Assembly (NCBI RefSeq): GCF_024266705.1
Contig: NZ_CP100756.1
Span: forward strand, 248,001 to 312,000
Reading direction: 5' to 3'
Source of the DNA: Natrinema gelatinilyticum
GTDB taxonomy: Archaea > Halobacteriota > Halobacteria > Halobacteriales > Natrialbaceae
Length of the DNA stretch: 64,000 nt
Under the pieces are notes generated by a model. It searched no databases, was not told the origin of the DNA, and was given only the letters and a program-made list of their open reading frames with translations. The position numbers and the translations under genes are program-made. This document shows, in pieces, positions 27,233-36,953 of this stretch (positions are counted from its first letter, which is position 1; the number at the start of each line of letters is the position of its first letter).

Positions 27233-28381
27233 TCAATGGCCGGTCTCCCAGCCCCGTGGGGAATCGTTCAGTCGCTCGACGCCGGTCTCGGTTACTGTGA
27301 CGAGGTCCTCGATTCTGACACCAAACTCCCCCTCGAGGTAGATTCCCGGTTCGATGCTGAAGACCATTCCCGGCTCGAGCTCGCGGTCGTTACCCGCGAC
27401 GATGTAAGGCGGTTCGTGGACCTCGAGGCCGACGCCGTGCCCGGTCCGGTGGACGAACGCGTCGCCGTAGCCCGCCTCCTCGATGACCGACCGCGCAGCG
27501 CCGTCGATCGAACCCGCGGTAACGCCCGGTTCGACGGCGTCGACCGCAGCCTGCTGTGCCTCCCTGACGGTTTCGTGAACGGCCACGTACTCGGCAGGGG
27601 GGCCGCCGACGACGACCGTTCGCGTCTGGTCGCCGGGATACCGGGCCGTTCCACCCTCGAGACTAGTCGACACGAACGCGCCGAAATCGAGGACGATGGG
27701 GTCGCCTGCTCGGATCTCCCGCGAGTCGCTACGGTGGTGCGGGCGCGCACCGTTCGAACCGGCGGCGACGATGGTCTCGAAGGCCGGTTCCCCGCCCCCC
27801 TCCGCGGCGAGCAGTCGGTCGATCTCGGACGCCAGATCCGCCTCCGTGGTCCCCGCGAGGTCGCCCCCGCGCTCGCGAATGCGCAGCGAGACACGATCCG
27901 CGATCCGTCCGGCCCGTCGAAGCGTCCGGAGTTCAACGTCGTCCTTGCGGACGCGCATCGGCTCGAGGACGGTACTCGCGAGGCCGAATTCGCCGGCGGG
28001 GAGCAGCCGTCGGAGATCCTGCGTGAACGTCGCCCACATTTGGTCGTCGAGAAGAACGGAGACCGGCTTCGTCGACTCGAACGAGTACCTCTCGAGGATG
28101 GCCGCGGCGGTCTCGAGCGGGTGGTCTGCGTCCGACCAGGAGTGCAGTTTCAGTCCCGAAATCGGTAGTTCGGCAAGTTGCGCGTCGTACATCGCCGGCG
28201 CAAGGAGTGCGGGATCTCCGTCCTCGGGAACGAACAGCAACAGATGGCGTTCGGACGGCGACTCTTCGAATCCGGTCAGATAGGTCAGGTTCGGACTCGG
28301 AAAGCAGACGAGCACGTCGGCTCCTGTCTCCCGGAGCCGTCGTTGACAGGCGTCGATCCGGCGCTCGAACGGAGCGTACAT
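27233..28381 (-). CDS. M24-family Xaa-Pro aminopeptidase
   Basis: 382 residues. N-terminal creatinase-like domain (VCFPSPNLTYLTGFEES) followed by the pita-bread catalytic domain. Metal ligands: VLDFGAF and PGDQTRT (two Asp), HRTGHGVGLEVHE (His), SIEPGIY (Glu) and VRIEDLV (Glu), all present. It removes N-terminal residues before proline in cytoplasmic peptides. ATG 28381 was selected because residues before it (LESDGPLSRLLARR) lack family similarity. Divergent from otsA. Confidence 0.92.
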   Translation of the reverse strand: MYAPFERRIDACQRRLRETGADVLVCFPSPNLTYLTGFEESPSERHLLLFVPEDGDPALLAPAMYDAQLAELPISGLKLHSWSDADHPLETAAAILERYSFESTKPVSVLLDDQMWATFTQDLRRLLPAGEFGLASTVLEPMRVRKDDVELRTLRRAGRIADRVSLRIRERGGDLAGTTEADLASEIDRLLAAEGGGEPAFETIVAAGSNGARPHHRSDSREIRAGDPIVLDFGAFVSTSLEGGTARYPGDQTRTVVVGGPPAEYVAVHETVREAQQAAVDAVEPGVTAGSIDGAARSVIEEAGYGDAFVHRTGHGVGLEVHEPPYIVAGNDRELEPGMVFSIEPGIYLEGEFGVRIEDLVTVTETGVERLNDSPRGWETGH

Positions 28382-28666
28382 GACTCCTGATTCGCTCGAG
28401 CGAGGAATTAACGTTCCGGCGGGATCCGCGGATCGTCCCTTCCCACCGATCCCTCGTCTCGCAAGCAGCCGACTCAGTGGGCCGTCGGACTCCAGCACCG
28501 ACTGTCGTATCGGACAGTCAGCGAGGTTGGTCGGACGTGATTTTCACCCGACGGTGACTGGCGCGTCGCACGAACTGTCGATGTCGATCGATCGCGAAAA
28601 CCTATTAGTCTCCCTGCGGTTGCAGGCCACGAAGCAACCCGTCGGGATGCTGTGATCATCCAGCGA

Positions 28667-30364
28667 ATGCGAATACCCGAGCGGTTGTCGTCGACGATTG
28701 CATGCAATCGAATGCAGCGGGCCGACGGCCGCGGCCGATCCGACGAAACAGCGAGTGCCGACGGGCCGACCTGTCCCGGTTCGTTGATCGTCGTCTCGAA
28801 CCGGCAGCCGTACCGCCACGAGTACGAGGACGACGAGCAGCCGTCTGTCGCCGACTCGTCCCGATCGAACGAAGTCGGAAGCCCACAGACCGGCGCGGAC
28901 GGTGGATCCCGTGCAACGGCCGAGTCACGATCCATAACGGTCGACGAACCGACCGGCGGACTCACCGCCGGCCTCGATCCAGTCGTGAAACGAACGGACG
29001 GCACCTGGATCGCCTGGGGAGACGGTGACGCGGACTTCGACGTTACCGACGAAGAGAACCGTGTGGCCGTCCCGCCGGACGAAGAGGCCTATACGCTCCG
29101 CCGACTCGATCTCTCGGCGGACGCGGTCGACGGGTACTACTACGGATTCAGCAATCGCGTCCTCTGGCCGCTCTGTCACGGCTTCTCGGACCTAATCGAG
29201 GATCGCCCGACCGATTTCGACTGGTATCGAACGGTCAACGAGCAGTTCGCCGACGCCGTCAGCGACCACGCCGCGGACGATTCGGTGATCTGGCTACAGG
29301 ACTATCATCTCGCGCTCGCACCGCGGATGATCCGAGCGTCGGTTCCCTCGAGTGTGACGGTCGCGCACTTCTGGCACATACCGTGGCCGACGCCGTCGAT
29401 CTTTCGGCACTGTCCCGCCGGCGGTGACGTTCTCGAGGGGCTATTGGGCAACGATCTGCTCGGTTTTCACGTCGAACCGTACGCGGACCGGTTCCTGAAC
29501 TGCGTCGATCAGTACCTGCCCGACGCCGCTGTCGACCGTGCTCACCGTAGGATCCGATACGACGGGCGGACCACTCACGTCGTCGCGACCCCGATGGGTG
29601 TGGACGCAGAGTCACACGATCAAGAGGCCCGATCGGCCCGTCCGGACCAGTTGTCGGTGCTATTCGACACGTACGGTATCCCGGAGAACACCGCGATTGG
29701 ACTCGGACTCGATCGACTCGACTACACGAAGGGCGTTCCGGAACGATTGCTGGCGATCGAGCGGTTCTTCGAGCAGCACCCGAGCTGGCTCGGCGCGTTC
29801 ACCTTCGTCCAGAAGGCGACTCCGTCGAGAACGGACATCGAAACGTACGAGCAGTACGGTGAACACGTTCGCAACGAAGTCCAACGGATCAACCGCCGCT
29901 TCGAGACCCCCGACTGGCGGCCGATCGTCTACACCGAGGACGTCCTGCCGCGGGAGGACCTCTGTGCGCTCTATCGCCGCGCTGACGCGATGATCGTGAG
30001 TCCGCTGGTCGACGGGATGAACCTGGTCGCACAGGAGTACGTCGCCGCGAGCGTCGACAGCGACACCACCTTACTACTGAGCGACCGGACCGGTGCACAC
30101 GAGCGACTCGGGTCGCACGCGCTGACGATCGATCCGACCGACACCGACGACTTCGCAGCGCAGATCGAGCGAGCGCTCACGATGTCGCCGTACGAACGAC
30201 AACGACGGATGAACACGCTTCGTCAACGCGTTTTCAGCGGCGATATCGAGTCCTGGATGAACACCCAGTTCGATTGGATTCGACGCGTCCACGATGGCGT
30301 GGGCGAGCCCGATACGTCGACCGATTATGGATCTGATTCCCGTGAACCCACGCCGCCAGTATAG
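28667..30364 (+). CDS. otsA: Trehalose-6-phosphate synthase (GT20)
   Basis: Forms trehalose-6-P from a nucleotide-glucose and glucose-6-P. The catalytic domain begins at LIVVSNRQPYR and has WLQDYHLALAPRMIR, FWHIPWPTPSIFR, GLDRLDYTKGVPERLLA, and near the C-terminus VDGMNLVAQEYVAA, all GT20 signatures. An N-terminal acidic/polar extension of about 40 residues and an inserted acidic loop (EDDEQPSVADSSRSNE ...) are haloarchaeal additions. Start options are GTG 28652, ATG 28667 and ATG 28712; the GT20 core begins well after all of them. otsB follows after 3 bases. Confidence 0.93.
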   Translation: MRIPERLSSTIACNRMQRADGRGRSDETASADGPTCPGSLIVVSNRQPYRHEYEDDEQPSVADSSRSNEVGSPQTGADGGSRATAESRSITVDEPTGGLTAGLDPVVKRTDGTWIAWGDGDADFDVTDEENRVAVPPDEEAYTLRRLDLSADAVDGYYYGFSNRVLWPLCHGFSDLIEDRPTDFDWYRTVNEQFADAVSDHAADDSVIWLQDYHLALAPRMIRASVPSSVTVAHFWHIPWPTPSIFRHCPAGGDVLEGLLGNDLLGFHVEPYADRFLNCVDQYLPDAAVDRAHRRIRYDGRTTHVVATPMGVDAESHDQEARSARPDQLSVLFDTYGIPENTAIGLGLDRLDYTKGVPERLLAIERFFEQHPSWLGAFTFVQKATPSRTDIETYEQYGEHVRNEVQRINRRFETPDWRPIVYTEDVLPREDLCALYRRADAMIVSPLVDGMNLVAQEYVAASVDSDTTLLLSDRTGAHERLGSHALTIDPTDTDDFAAQIERALTMSPYERQRRMNTLRQRVFSGDIESWMNTQFDWIRRVHDGVGEPDTSTDYGSDSREPTPPV

Positions 30365-30367
30365 TCG

Positions 30368-31231
30368 ATGACCCGACAGGAATCACCTCCACAGCCGATC
30401 GACGAGCGGTTGCCGGGGATTCGAACCACCCTCGAGCGAGCCGCCGGTGTGCTCGTCTGTCTCGACTTCGACGGAACGCTCGCCCCGATCGTCGAGGATC
30501 CGGACGCCGCGGTACCGACCCGGCCCAATCGGGAGGCGGTAGCCACCCTCGAACGAACCGACGGAGTGACGACGGCAGTCGTCAGCGGCCGCGCCCTATC
30601 GGACGTCCGCGAGCGCATCGACGGGCCGACCATCTACGCGGGCAATCACGGGCTCGAACTCGCCCGCAGCGGCTCGGTTGCCGTGCATCCGGTTGCGCGG
30701 AAACGCGCCGACAGAATCCAGCGCGTCTGTTCGATCATCGAGACGGTCCTCGAGTCCGTCCCGAATTGCCGGGTAGAGAACAAGCGCTTTACCGGGACGG
30801 TTCACGTCAGATCCGTCCCACCGTCGACCCAACCGATCGTCCGCCGGGTCACACGCAATGTCGTCGATCGATTCGGCGGCGACGTCCTCGAGATTTCGAC
30901 GGGAAAACGGATCCTCGAGATCGGACCGGACGTGCCGTGGGGAAAGGGCAACGCAGTGGAACTGATCGCCGCCGACGAGTCGCCACAAACGGCGGTCGTT
31001 TACGTCGGAGACGACGTAACGGACGAGTCGGCGTTTCGGGCGGTCGAACCGGATGGAATTGGAATCCGGGTCGGCGGAGACGAGCCATCGAGTGCGTCCT
31101 GTCGAGTCGAGTCACCTGCGGAGGTCGCATCGGTGCTATCGTGGTTCGCCTCGACCGGAGCCAAACTGGTCGCACACCCCGTCCCCGCGACCGCGGCGCG
31201 CACGGAACCGACACTTCTGAGAGGTCCGTGA
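30368..31231 (+). CDS. otsB: Trehalose-6-phosphate phosphatase
   Basis: 287 residues of the HAD superfamily. Motif I is VCLDFDGTLAPI (nucleophile Asp near residue 36), motif II VVSGRALSDV, the substrate segment YAGNHGLEL, the lysine region GKRILEIGPDVPWGKG, and motif IV YVGDDVTDESAF. It dephosphorylates trehalose-6-P to trehalose, a compatible solute for salt stress. Only 3 bases separate it from otsA, so the two are one operon. The C-terminal 20 residues after SWFAST are poorly conserved. Confidence 0.94.
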   Translation: MTRQESPPQPIDERLPGIRTTLERAAGVLVCLDFDGTLAPIVEDPDAAVPTRPNREAVATLERTDGVTTAVVSGRALSDVRERIDGPTIYAGNHGLELARSGSVAVHPVARKRADRIQRVCSIIETVLESVPNCRVENKRFTGTVHVRSVPPSTQPIVRRVTRNVVDRFGGDVLEISTGKRILEIGPDVPWGKGNAVELIAADESPQTAVVYVGDDVTDESAFRAVEPDGIGIRVGGDEPSSASCRVESPAEVASVLSWFASTGAKLVAHPVPATAARTEPTLLRGP

Positions 31232-31417
31232 TCGTGATCGAACGAAAGCCGACTTCTGGGGTCGGGCGGCATCAGCTGATCGCCCCGGATCGAATTCGAA
31301 TAGATCGTTCGTCGACAGGGGTGAGCGACCAAAAAATTACCAATAGATATACATGCCGGCCGAGCCGAAAGTATTAGTTACCACTGGAAATATAGTCCGG
31401 TACGAGAGTGAACCATA

Positions 31418-31768
31418 GTGAAACTCCGTCAACCAACTGACTTCCTGATCCTCGAAGCGCTCGAGGACAAGGGTCGAAACGTCGCAACGAATCTGGCAGC
31501 ACACACGGGCAAGAGCCGGAAAAACATCAATACGAGGCTGCCCGTCCTCGAGGACTACGGACTCGTGAACAAAATTGGGCCCGCCGAGCGGTCCGGTCTC
31601 TACGAGATTTCCTCGATGGGGAAAGCAGCGCTGGTCTACCAGGATCAGTACAACGAGGTCGATGACTTCGATTCGCTCATCGAGGGCCCGACCGCCAGTG
31701 CCGATCAAGACGTAGAGGCACAGGCGAGTTTCGCCCGCGGCGAACCCGACGAGGACGACGAGGAGTAA
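31418..31768 (+). CDS. PhiH1-repressor-like winged-helix regulator
   Basis: 116 residues. N-terminal winged helix: TDFLILEALEDKGRNVATNLAAHTGKSRKNINTRLPVLEDYGLVNKIG, then an acidic tail (DEDDEE). This matches the haloarchaeal family related to the phage PhiH1 repressor, which is often chromosomal. GTG 31418 gives the family N-terminus (MKLRQPTD). The AT-rich upstream block (AAAAAATTACCAATAGATATACATG at about 31330, GTATTAGTTACC at about 31370) likely carries its promoter. Targets are unknown. Confidence 0.85.
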   Translation: MKLRQPTDFLILEALEDKGRNVATNLAAHTGKSRKNINTRLPVLEDYGLVNKIGPAERSGLYEISSMGKAALVYQDQYNEVDDFDSLIEGPTASADQDVEAQASFARGEPDEDDEE

Positions 31769-31883
31769 CGACACGAGCCGTTCGAACCCACACCGCTTTC
31801 GTATCGATCCGGCTCGAAACCGTCTTCATGGACCCGTGTGAGCGGCAGCGATCATTCGAACCGTCGTGCGGCCGCCGGTCCGT

Positions 31884-32633
31884 TCAGGAGACACCTCCAT
31901 CGTAGGTCGCCAGTTCACGGCGGGCACACAGCGAAAAAGAGAGGCCCAGTCTGTGATCTCGGTCGGTTGCGTCCGGTATCGCCGTTCCACACCGCGACCT
32001 CTCACCGCCGTACTCGGGGTCCCATGCGTACGGACCGAGCATCGGCGTTGCGACCACGGCCCCGTTCCGAACGAACGCGACGCCGTGATCGTGGTCCAGT
32101 CCGAGTGCATGTCCGATCTCGTGGACGACTACTTGAATCGTTCGTGCCGGTTTTTCGTTCGGAACGATCGGCCACTCTCGGTCCGAAACGAGTTCGTCGT
32201 ACGGGTCGAGTTCGGAAATGTGGCGGGCCCCGCCGACGGATGCGACGTGGGGAATTCCGTATCCAGTCGGTGCTTCTTCCATCCCCCCGTCAGTCACTAG
32301 CAGATTGACGTCGGCCGCCGGATCGAGGTCGCGCCGACCGAGTGCGCCCTCCGCAATAGCTATCGGCCACTCCCCGCGACTCGTGAGGATCGCGGCGTCC
32401 TCAGTCGAAACCGATATTGGTCCCCCGACGGAGATCTCGAGCGACCAGTATTCGAGGTCGAGTATCTCGCCGACGTACTCCAGAATCCGATCAGAGACCC
32501 CGTCGTACGTCGCGGCCTGCTCAGAGAGCCAGACGCGAACGGAGAGCGTTTCGGTGGGACGCCGCGTCGCGTACGCCAGGGTCCCAAGGGAGACGACGGA
32601 TCCGGCGAATCCGAGGAACGGGCGGCGTTTCAC
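31884..32633 (-). CDS. Metzincin-type zinc metallopeptidase, exported or membrane-anchored
   Basis: About 249 residues. The zinc motif HEIGHALGLDH (HExxHxxGxxH) is complete near residue 170, followed by DHGVAFVRNGAVVATPML, whose Met may form the metzincin Met-turn. The N-terminus MKRRPFLGFAGSVVSLGTLAYATRR looks like a Tat-type or signal-anchor segment, so it probably acts outside the membrane. GTG 32633 was chosen to give this signal; upstream starts add a non-signal extension. The family is matrixin/M10-like. The substrate is unknown. The upstream region of the catalytic domain has no known domain. Confidence 0.8.
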   Translation of the reverse strand: MKRRPFLGFAGSVVSLGTLAYATRRPTETLSVRVWLSEQAATYDGVSDRILEYVGEILDLEYWSLEISVGGPISVSTEDAAILTSRGEWPIAIAEGALGRRDLDPAADVNLLVTDGGMEEAPTGYGIPHVASVGGARHISELDPYDELVSDREWPIVPNEKPARTIQVVVHEIGHALGLDHDHGVAFVRNGAVVATPMLGPYAWDPEYGGERSRCGTAIPDATDRDHRLGLSFSLCARRELATYDGGVS

Positions 32634-32744
32634 GGGCGAGACACGTGCGAGCACCCCCAGTTCCTGCGGGTGAACATTGCCACACTTTATGATGGCCAGT
32701 ACCACTGGCCTGTAACCGACGACGCGGAGACGAGAGCGACCGAT

Positions 32745-33014
32745 TCACTCTGGTAGGCCACAGCGGACGTTGACGACGCGAGCGCGACCGTCTCGGACGC
32801 GAATTTCGAGTCCAGGCGGGAGCGTTTCGGGATCCGTCGGCGCGAGCAACAGCAGCGCACCGCCGTCGGTTTCGACCAGTTGCCGATCCGGCGTTCGCTG
32901 TCGCATGCAAAGCGTCCACTCCCCCGTCCGGCGGCGTCTCGCGACCTGCCAGTCAGTGTAGTATCGGCCGTTGGAGCCTTCGAAGAGTGTTTCGAATGGG
33001 CGCGCTACCACCAC
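32745..33014 (-). CDS. Conserved haloarchaeal hypothetical protein (89 aa)
   Basis: 89 residues starting MVVARPFETLFEGSNGRYYTDWQ, with alternating polar/hydrophobic strands (GALLLLAPTD, GLEIRVRDGRARVVNVRCGLPE), which suggests a small beta-barrel. Coding character is good and there is no signal peptide. No family function is recognised. It is on the same strand as the metzincin gene, 111 bases upstream of it. Confidence 0.65.
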   Translation of the reverse strand: MVVARPFETLFEGSNGRYYTDWQVARRRRTGEWTLCMRQRTPDRQLVETDGGALLLLAPTDPETLPPGLEIRVRDGRARVVNVRCGLPE

Positions 33015-33191
33015 AGTTTCCCCCAGATCGAGTGGATGAGAGTCTCTGTTGTCCGAACGTCATTCGTCATGCCTCGTCGATCCATCGGTCGTCGCGTCCA
33101 TCACCTCACGGGTTCACATGGCGTACCTTTAAGAAAAGCTGACTCTCAGACTCTCGCGAATAGAGTTTCGCGACACGAACACGGGGATCGG

Positions 33192-35297
33192 TCACTGCTC
33201 GTTGACCTCGAAGAATTCGCCGAGAATCGATTTCAGACCTTTTCGCAGATGCTGGTGCATCGTCGGCGGTGAGATGTCCATTGCGTCGGCGATTTCCTCG
33301 CCCGTACTCTCGCGGGGCCAGTCGAAAAAGCCGCCGTAGTAGGCGAGTCGCAACGTCGTCAACTGGCGATCCGTAAGCCGATCCAGGATTCGATTTCGAC
33401 GTTCGGCCGCCGTCCGGACCGGTCGATCGACCCCCCGTCTGGCGACGAGTTCAGTGTTCTCGTAGATCCGAGTCAGCGCCTCGGCGATCTCTCTGATGTC
33501 GGCATCCTGTGAGACCTCGACCAGACAGGTCCCGACGCCGGCTTCGACCGAGACGTCCCGGATCGTCGCCCCGTGGTTTGCGAGCGTTCGAACGCCAGAC
33601 TTCGAGAGTCGCATCTCGATCGTACAGCGTTTCTCCCCGTCGTAAATGAGTCGACACGCCTCGATAGAGTCGTGTGCCTTCGCTTCCTCGAGGACCGTCT
33701 CGCCGTCCAGGTCCTCGATCGTCACGTACTGGAAGGCTCGTCCGTTCACAGTGGTGCCGGCCCACTCGAGCGAGCAGGTACAGCCGTACTCCTCGGAGAG
33801 GTCGAACGAGAACGTGTCGCCGCCGTCGATCCGGAACTCGAGTTCCACGACGGTGTCAGCGAAGAGCAACTGTCGATTTTTCACGGCCATGATCGTGAAT
33901 CCGATCGTCTCACCGAGCACCCGAAATTCCGCTCGTTCGCGCTCGCTGAAGGCATCGTCTCGGCTCGCCAGAACGGTGAGAACACCGTACGTCGCGTCCT
34001 CGTGGGTGATCGGGACGACGATCGCCGACCGGATGTCGTCCTCCTGAGCTGCTTTCTCGAGCGCATCCGGGACGGTTTCGTCGTCGAGGAGGCGATTTAT
34101 CGTTCGAATCTCGCCTGTTTGTGCCGCCCGTGCGACCGGCCTGTCACGATCGATCGAGTGATCACGGACACGTTCGAGGTAAGTGTCGGCCTCGCCCGCA
34201 CCGGTGCGATAGGAGAGTCGCCCGTCGCCAGTCCGTTCGGCGATCCACGAACCGCAGTACAGCTCCGAGTCGACCAGTTGTTCGCAAACCTCTCGCTCGA
34301 TGGCGTCACGAGCCGGTGCCTCGACCAGCGTTTCGATCACCTGTCTGACGACTGCATTAATACGGTTGAGCGTCTCGAGTTGATCCTGTCGCGAGCGGAG
34401 CTTCCGCTCGCGGCGGACCCGCTCGGTGATGTCCCGAGCCAACCAGACGACCGCCCGTCGTCCCTGTATGCGTTCCTCGATTGGAACGACGCGGGCTTCG
34501 AACTGCCTGCAGCCATCGGTCGTTTCTGCTTCGTACTCGACTGACTGAACCCCGTCGGTCCGAATCGCACGGTCGACACAGTCCTGCAGGGACGTGGCGA
34601 CCTGCTCGGGAAACACGTCCCAGAGCGTGGTTCCCGGCAGTTCATCGGTGGCGACGGAGTCCAGTTCCGCCGAGTTGGGCCGATCCTTGGCCTCGAGATA
34701 CGTGCCGTCTTCGCCGATGACGAACGCCTCGTCGGGTAACTCGTTGGCGAGGATACGGTGGTAGCGCCCGTGTTCGCCGTCGGACGGTTGCTGTGAGTGG
34801 ACCGTCGAAACGATCCGATCGACCGGATCCTCGTCGTGTTCGGTCGGAACGTATTCGGTCACATCGGCCCGGAGCGATACGGTGGCGAGTCGTTCACTCC
34901 CGTTCCGGGGTGCGACGATCGTCGAAACTGTTGGCAACGTGGCGTGGAGACCACGGAGAATCGTTTGTATTTCCCCGGGACAGTCGAGTTCGAGAACGAC
35001 CGTCACCGGTCGGGCCGCTACCGTCTCGCTGTCGGTCTCCGACGCGTGTTCTGCCGCCGAAGAGCAGTTACCGTCCGTCGACCGTCGATTCGCCTCCGAC
35101 ACCAACTCGTCGTGCTCGTCGATTTCGACGTCGGTACCCTCCGTGGCTGACTCGAGGATGCCCTCGAGCCCATCGGTTGCGGGAATCGTTCGAACGTCCC
35201 AGTCGGTCGCGTCGCAGAGTCGCGTTCGTAGTTGGCTTTCTCCTTCCCGGTCGTCGGTAACTAGAACGATCCGTCCCGCTCGATATACAGTTGTCAT
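33192..35297 (-). CDS. PAS/GAF sensor with HTH_10 (Bat-like regulator)
   Basis: 701 residues. The N-terminal receiver-like domain (about 8-175) has a long polar insertion; PAS domain (LPDEAFVIGEDGTYLEAKD, about 185-300) ending DITERVRRERK; a coiled linker; GAF domain (about 330-470); bacterio-opsin-activator region (VELEFRIDGGDTFSFDLSEEYGC, about 475-620); C-terminal HTH_10 with LTDRQLTTLRLAYYGGFFDWPR and DAMDISPPTMHQHLRKG. Same architecture as bacterio-opsin activator Bat, but no bop gene is nearby, so the stimulus is unknown. ATG 35297 gives an N-terminus that starts directly in the first beta strand. Confidence 0.9.
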   Translation of the reverse strand: MTTVYRAGRIVLVTDDREGESQLRTRLCDATDWDVRTIPATDGLEGILESATEGTDVEIDEHDELVSEANRRSTDGNCSSAAEHASETDSETVAARPVTVVLELDCPGEIQTILRGLHATLPTVSTIVAPRNGSERLATVSLRADVTEYVPTEHDEDPVDRIVSTVHSQQPSDGEHGRYHRILANELPDEAFVIGEDGTYLEAKDRPNSAELDSVATDELPGTTLWDVFPEQVATSLQDCVDRAIRTDGVQSVEYEAETTDGCRQFEARVVPIEERIQGRRAVVWLARDITERVRRERKLRSRQDQLETLNRINAVVRQVIETLVEAPARDAIEREVCEQLVDSELYCGSWIAERTGDGRLSYRTGAGEADTYLERVRDHSIDRDRPVARAAQTGEIRTINRLLDDETVPDALEKAAQEDDIRSAIVVPITHEDATYGVLTVLASRDDAFSERERAEFRVLGETIGFTIMAVKNRQLLFADTVVELEFRIDGGDTFSFDLSEEYGCTCSLEWAGTTVNGRAFQYVTIEDLDGETVLEEAKAHDSIEACRLIYDGEKRCTIEMRLSKSGVRTLANHGATIRDVSVEAGVGTCLVEVSQDADIREIAEALTRIYENTELVARRGVDRPVRTAAERRNRILDRLTDRQLTTLRLAYYGGFFDWPRESTGEEIADAMDISPPTMHQHLRKGLKSILGEFFEVNEQ

Positions 35298-35458
35298 CCG
35301 TTTTCCGTCTCCGTTTCCGCTATCGAAACTATCCGATACGATGCGTCTTTCTAGCGAAATGGCACTACGGAATAAAAGTCTGCTGGTAAAGCGCTAACCG
35401 TCCGACGTCGCCGTGATAATTGCCGGCTTCGATTCGAATCTTCGCCAACGAGTACCGT

Positions 35459-35710
35459 TTACAGTTTGCCCTGGGCCTTTAGTTCCTCAATAAGGTCGTC
35501 GACGAGTGACTCGACGTCGTCGTACGGGAAATCGCCGCCCGACGTCTTGGTGCTCAGTTCCATCGCGGTCATCGAAACATCGCCTGACTCGAATTTCGTA
35601 CTCGGACCGTCGGGAAGTGCCGGAACGAGTTCCATCGGTCCCGAAACGGGATAATCCGCGCCTTCGAACGCTTCGGTCAATTGCGCGCGGAGTTCGGCTT
35701 CGTCTGCCAT
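35459..35710 (-). CDS. MTH865-like small protein
   Basis: 83 residues: helical N-terminus (EAELRAQLTEAFEGADYPV), central segment GPMELVPALPDGPSTKFESGDVSMTAMEL and C-terminal LVDDLIEELKAQGKL. This matches the archaeal MTH865 family (EF-hand-like fold of unknown function). ATG 35710 gives the family start; upstream residues are not conserved. Just upstream (from 35820) lies the IS630 element. Confidence 0.85.
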   Translation of the reverse strand: MADEAELRAQLTEAFEGADYPVSGPMELVPALPDGPSTKFESGDVSMTAMELSTKTSGGDFPYDDVESLVDDLIEELKAQGKL

Positions 35711-35841
35711 CTCGTTCCGTAGTTGGACGTGGTAAACAATAAATCCGGAGGGAGTGGCAGCAAATTCGCGTGGGCGAGTGAGTCGGGCCGACCGAGCACG
35801 CGTTGGCACCTCGCGAACTCAGTGTAGCTTCAACCCTTGAC

Positions 35842-35847
35842 CTGCTA
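35842..35847. repeat. 6-bp target-site duplication of the inner IS, left copy
   Basis: CTGCTA directly before the left terminal repeat; the matching copy is at 36917-36922 directly after the right terminal repeat. Removing the inner element and one copy restores a continuous IS630 left end. Confidence 0.85.
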
Positions 35848-36916
35848 GAGGGTGTCATAGAACAGTTCTCATACCAGAGAGCAGGGTGAACGCTGAGATG
35901 ATATGAGCCCAGCGACCCTGCAAGATAATCCCACGGTAGAGACGTTCTTCAATGTCGTGGAAACAGAGACGCTCGCGCTGTTTGAGCACCTCTCCTTCGA
36001 GTTTCTTGAAGAGTTCGACGTGTTCGCCCCGGCGCAGACGGGGCGAACACGAGATCACGAACCACCGGAGATGATGCGTGGGTTTCTGCACTGCTACTAC
36101 AAGGACATCTACGGCATTCGTCCGGTTGTGCGAGAACTGAACAACACAGTCGTCTGGCTCAGCTGTGGCTTCGATCGACCGCCGTCGAGAGACGCGGTCG
36201 ATCGCTTCCTCACTGACCTCGAACACGTCGGTGACGAGATCTTCGACCATCTCGTCGAGCAGGCCGCCTTACGGGGCCTGCTCGACTCAACCTACTCTAT
36301 TGATTCGACAGACGTGAGAACGATGCCAGCTGATCGAGACGCGTCGAAATGCTACGATCCAACGGCTGAAGAGTACTACTACGGCTACGGCTGCACGATC
36401 GTTTCAACCGGTTCGAAGATCCCGATTGCAGCTGAATTCACCGAGAGCAAACAAGCGCCAGAAGAGACGGCGATGCGCGTCACACGTGACGCGCTCGCCG
36501 TAGACACACCGATCTGGATGCTTGGAGACAGCGCCTATGACACACTCGATTGGCACGACTACCTGCTGGCCGCAGGAGTCGTGCCAATCGCCCCGTACAA
36601 CGCACGAAACTCCAACGATCCACTGGACATAGAGTACAGGGTCGAAGACCGTATCAAAGAACACAGCAAGGACGTGAAGCTGAAGCAATCGACGTTAAAT
36701 GAGACGTACAACCGTCGGACAGGCGTCGAACGAACTAACGACGCAGTCAAGGACTGCGGCCTCGGGCACGTTCGCGCCCGAGGCCGCGTCCATGCACGAG
36801 CACAGGTGTTCCTGTCCTTGTGTCTGCGTCTCGTTATTGCGATCACCAACTACGAACGAGGAGACAATCCGGGAAGCACGATCATCACGGTGTGACAAGA
36901 GTTCTATGACACCCTC
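35848..36916 (+). mobile_element. IS4/IS5-superfamily insertion sequence nested in the IS630 element
   Basis: 1,069 bp with 16-bp perfect terminal inverted repeats (GAGGGTGTCATAGAAC at 35848-35863 and complement at 36901-36916), flanked by CTGCTA duplications. One transposase gene fills it. The terminal repeats, target duplication and complete DDE transposase suggest a recent, possibly still active copy. Confidence 0.93.
35903..36895 (+). CDS. DDE transposase of the nested IS (IS4/IS5 superfamily)
   Basis: 330 residues. DDE residues: Asp in YSIDSTDVRTM (about residue 137), Asp in MLGDSAYDTLDW (about 208) and Glu in RRTGVERTNDAVKD (about 275), with the Y-x2-R-x3-E-like spacing (YNRRTGVERTND). 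The N-terminal segment (TVETFFNVVETETLALFEHL) is the usual DNA-binding region. The gene is intact from ATG 35903 to TGA 36895. Codon use is less GC-biased than the surrounding chromosome. Confidence 0.9.
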   Translation: MSPATLQDNPTVETFFNVVETETLALFEHLSFEFLEEFDVFAPAQTGRTRDHEPPEMMRGFLHCYYKDIYGIRPVVRELNNTVVWLSCGFDRPPSRDAVDRFLTDLEHVGDEIFDHLVEQAALRGLLDSTYSIDSTDVRTMPADRDASKCYDPTAEEYYYGYGCTIVSTGSKIPIAAEFTESKQAPEETAMRVTRDALAVDTPIWMLGDSAYDTLDWHDYLLAAGVVPIAPYNARNSNDPLDIEYRVEDRIKEHSKDVKLKQSTLNETYNRRTGVERTNDAVKDCGLGHVRARGRVHARAQVFLSLCLRLVIAITNYERGDNPGSTIITV

Positions 36917-36922
36917 CTGCTA
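36917..36922. repeat. 6-bp target-site duplication of the inner IS, right copy
   Basis: CTGCTA, identical to 35842-35847. Confidence 0.85.
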
Positions 36923-36953
36923 GGTTAACCTTTCTGAGAGCCTATCTCCAAGA

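Noticed and set aside
27137..28168. 343-codon plus-strand frame opposite the M24 peptidase
   Set aside because: The peptidase has all five metal ligands on the other strand; this frame has no recognisable content.
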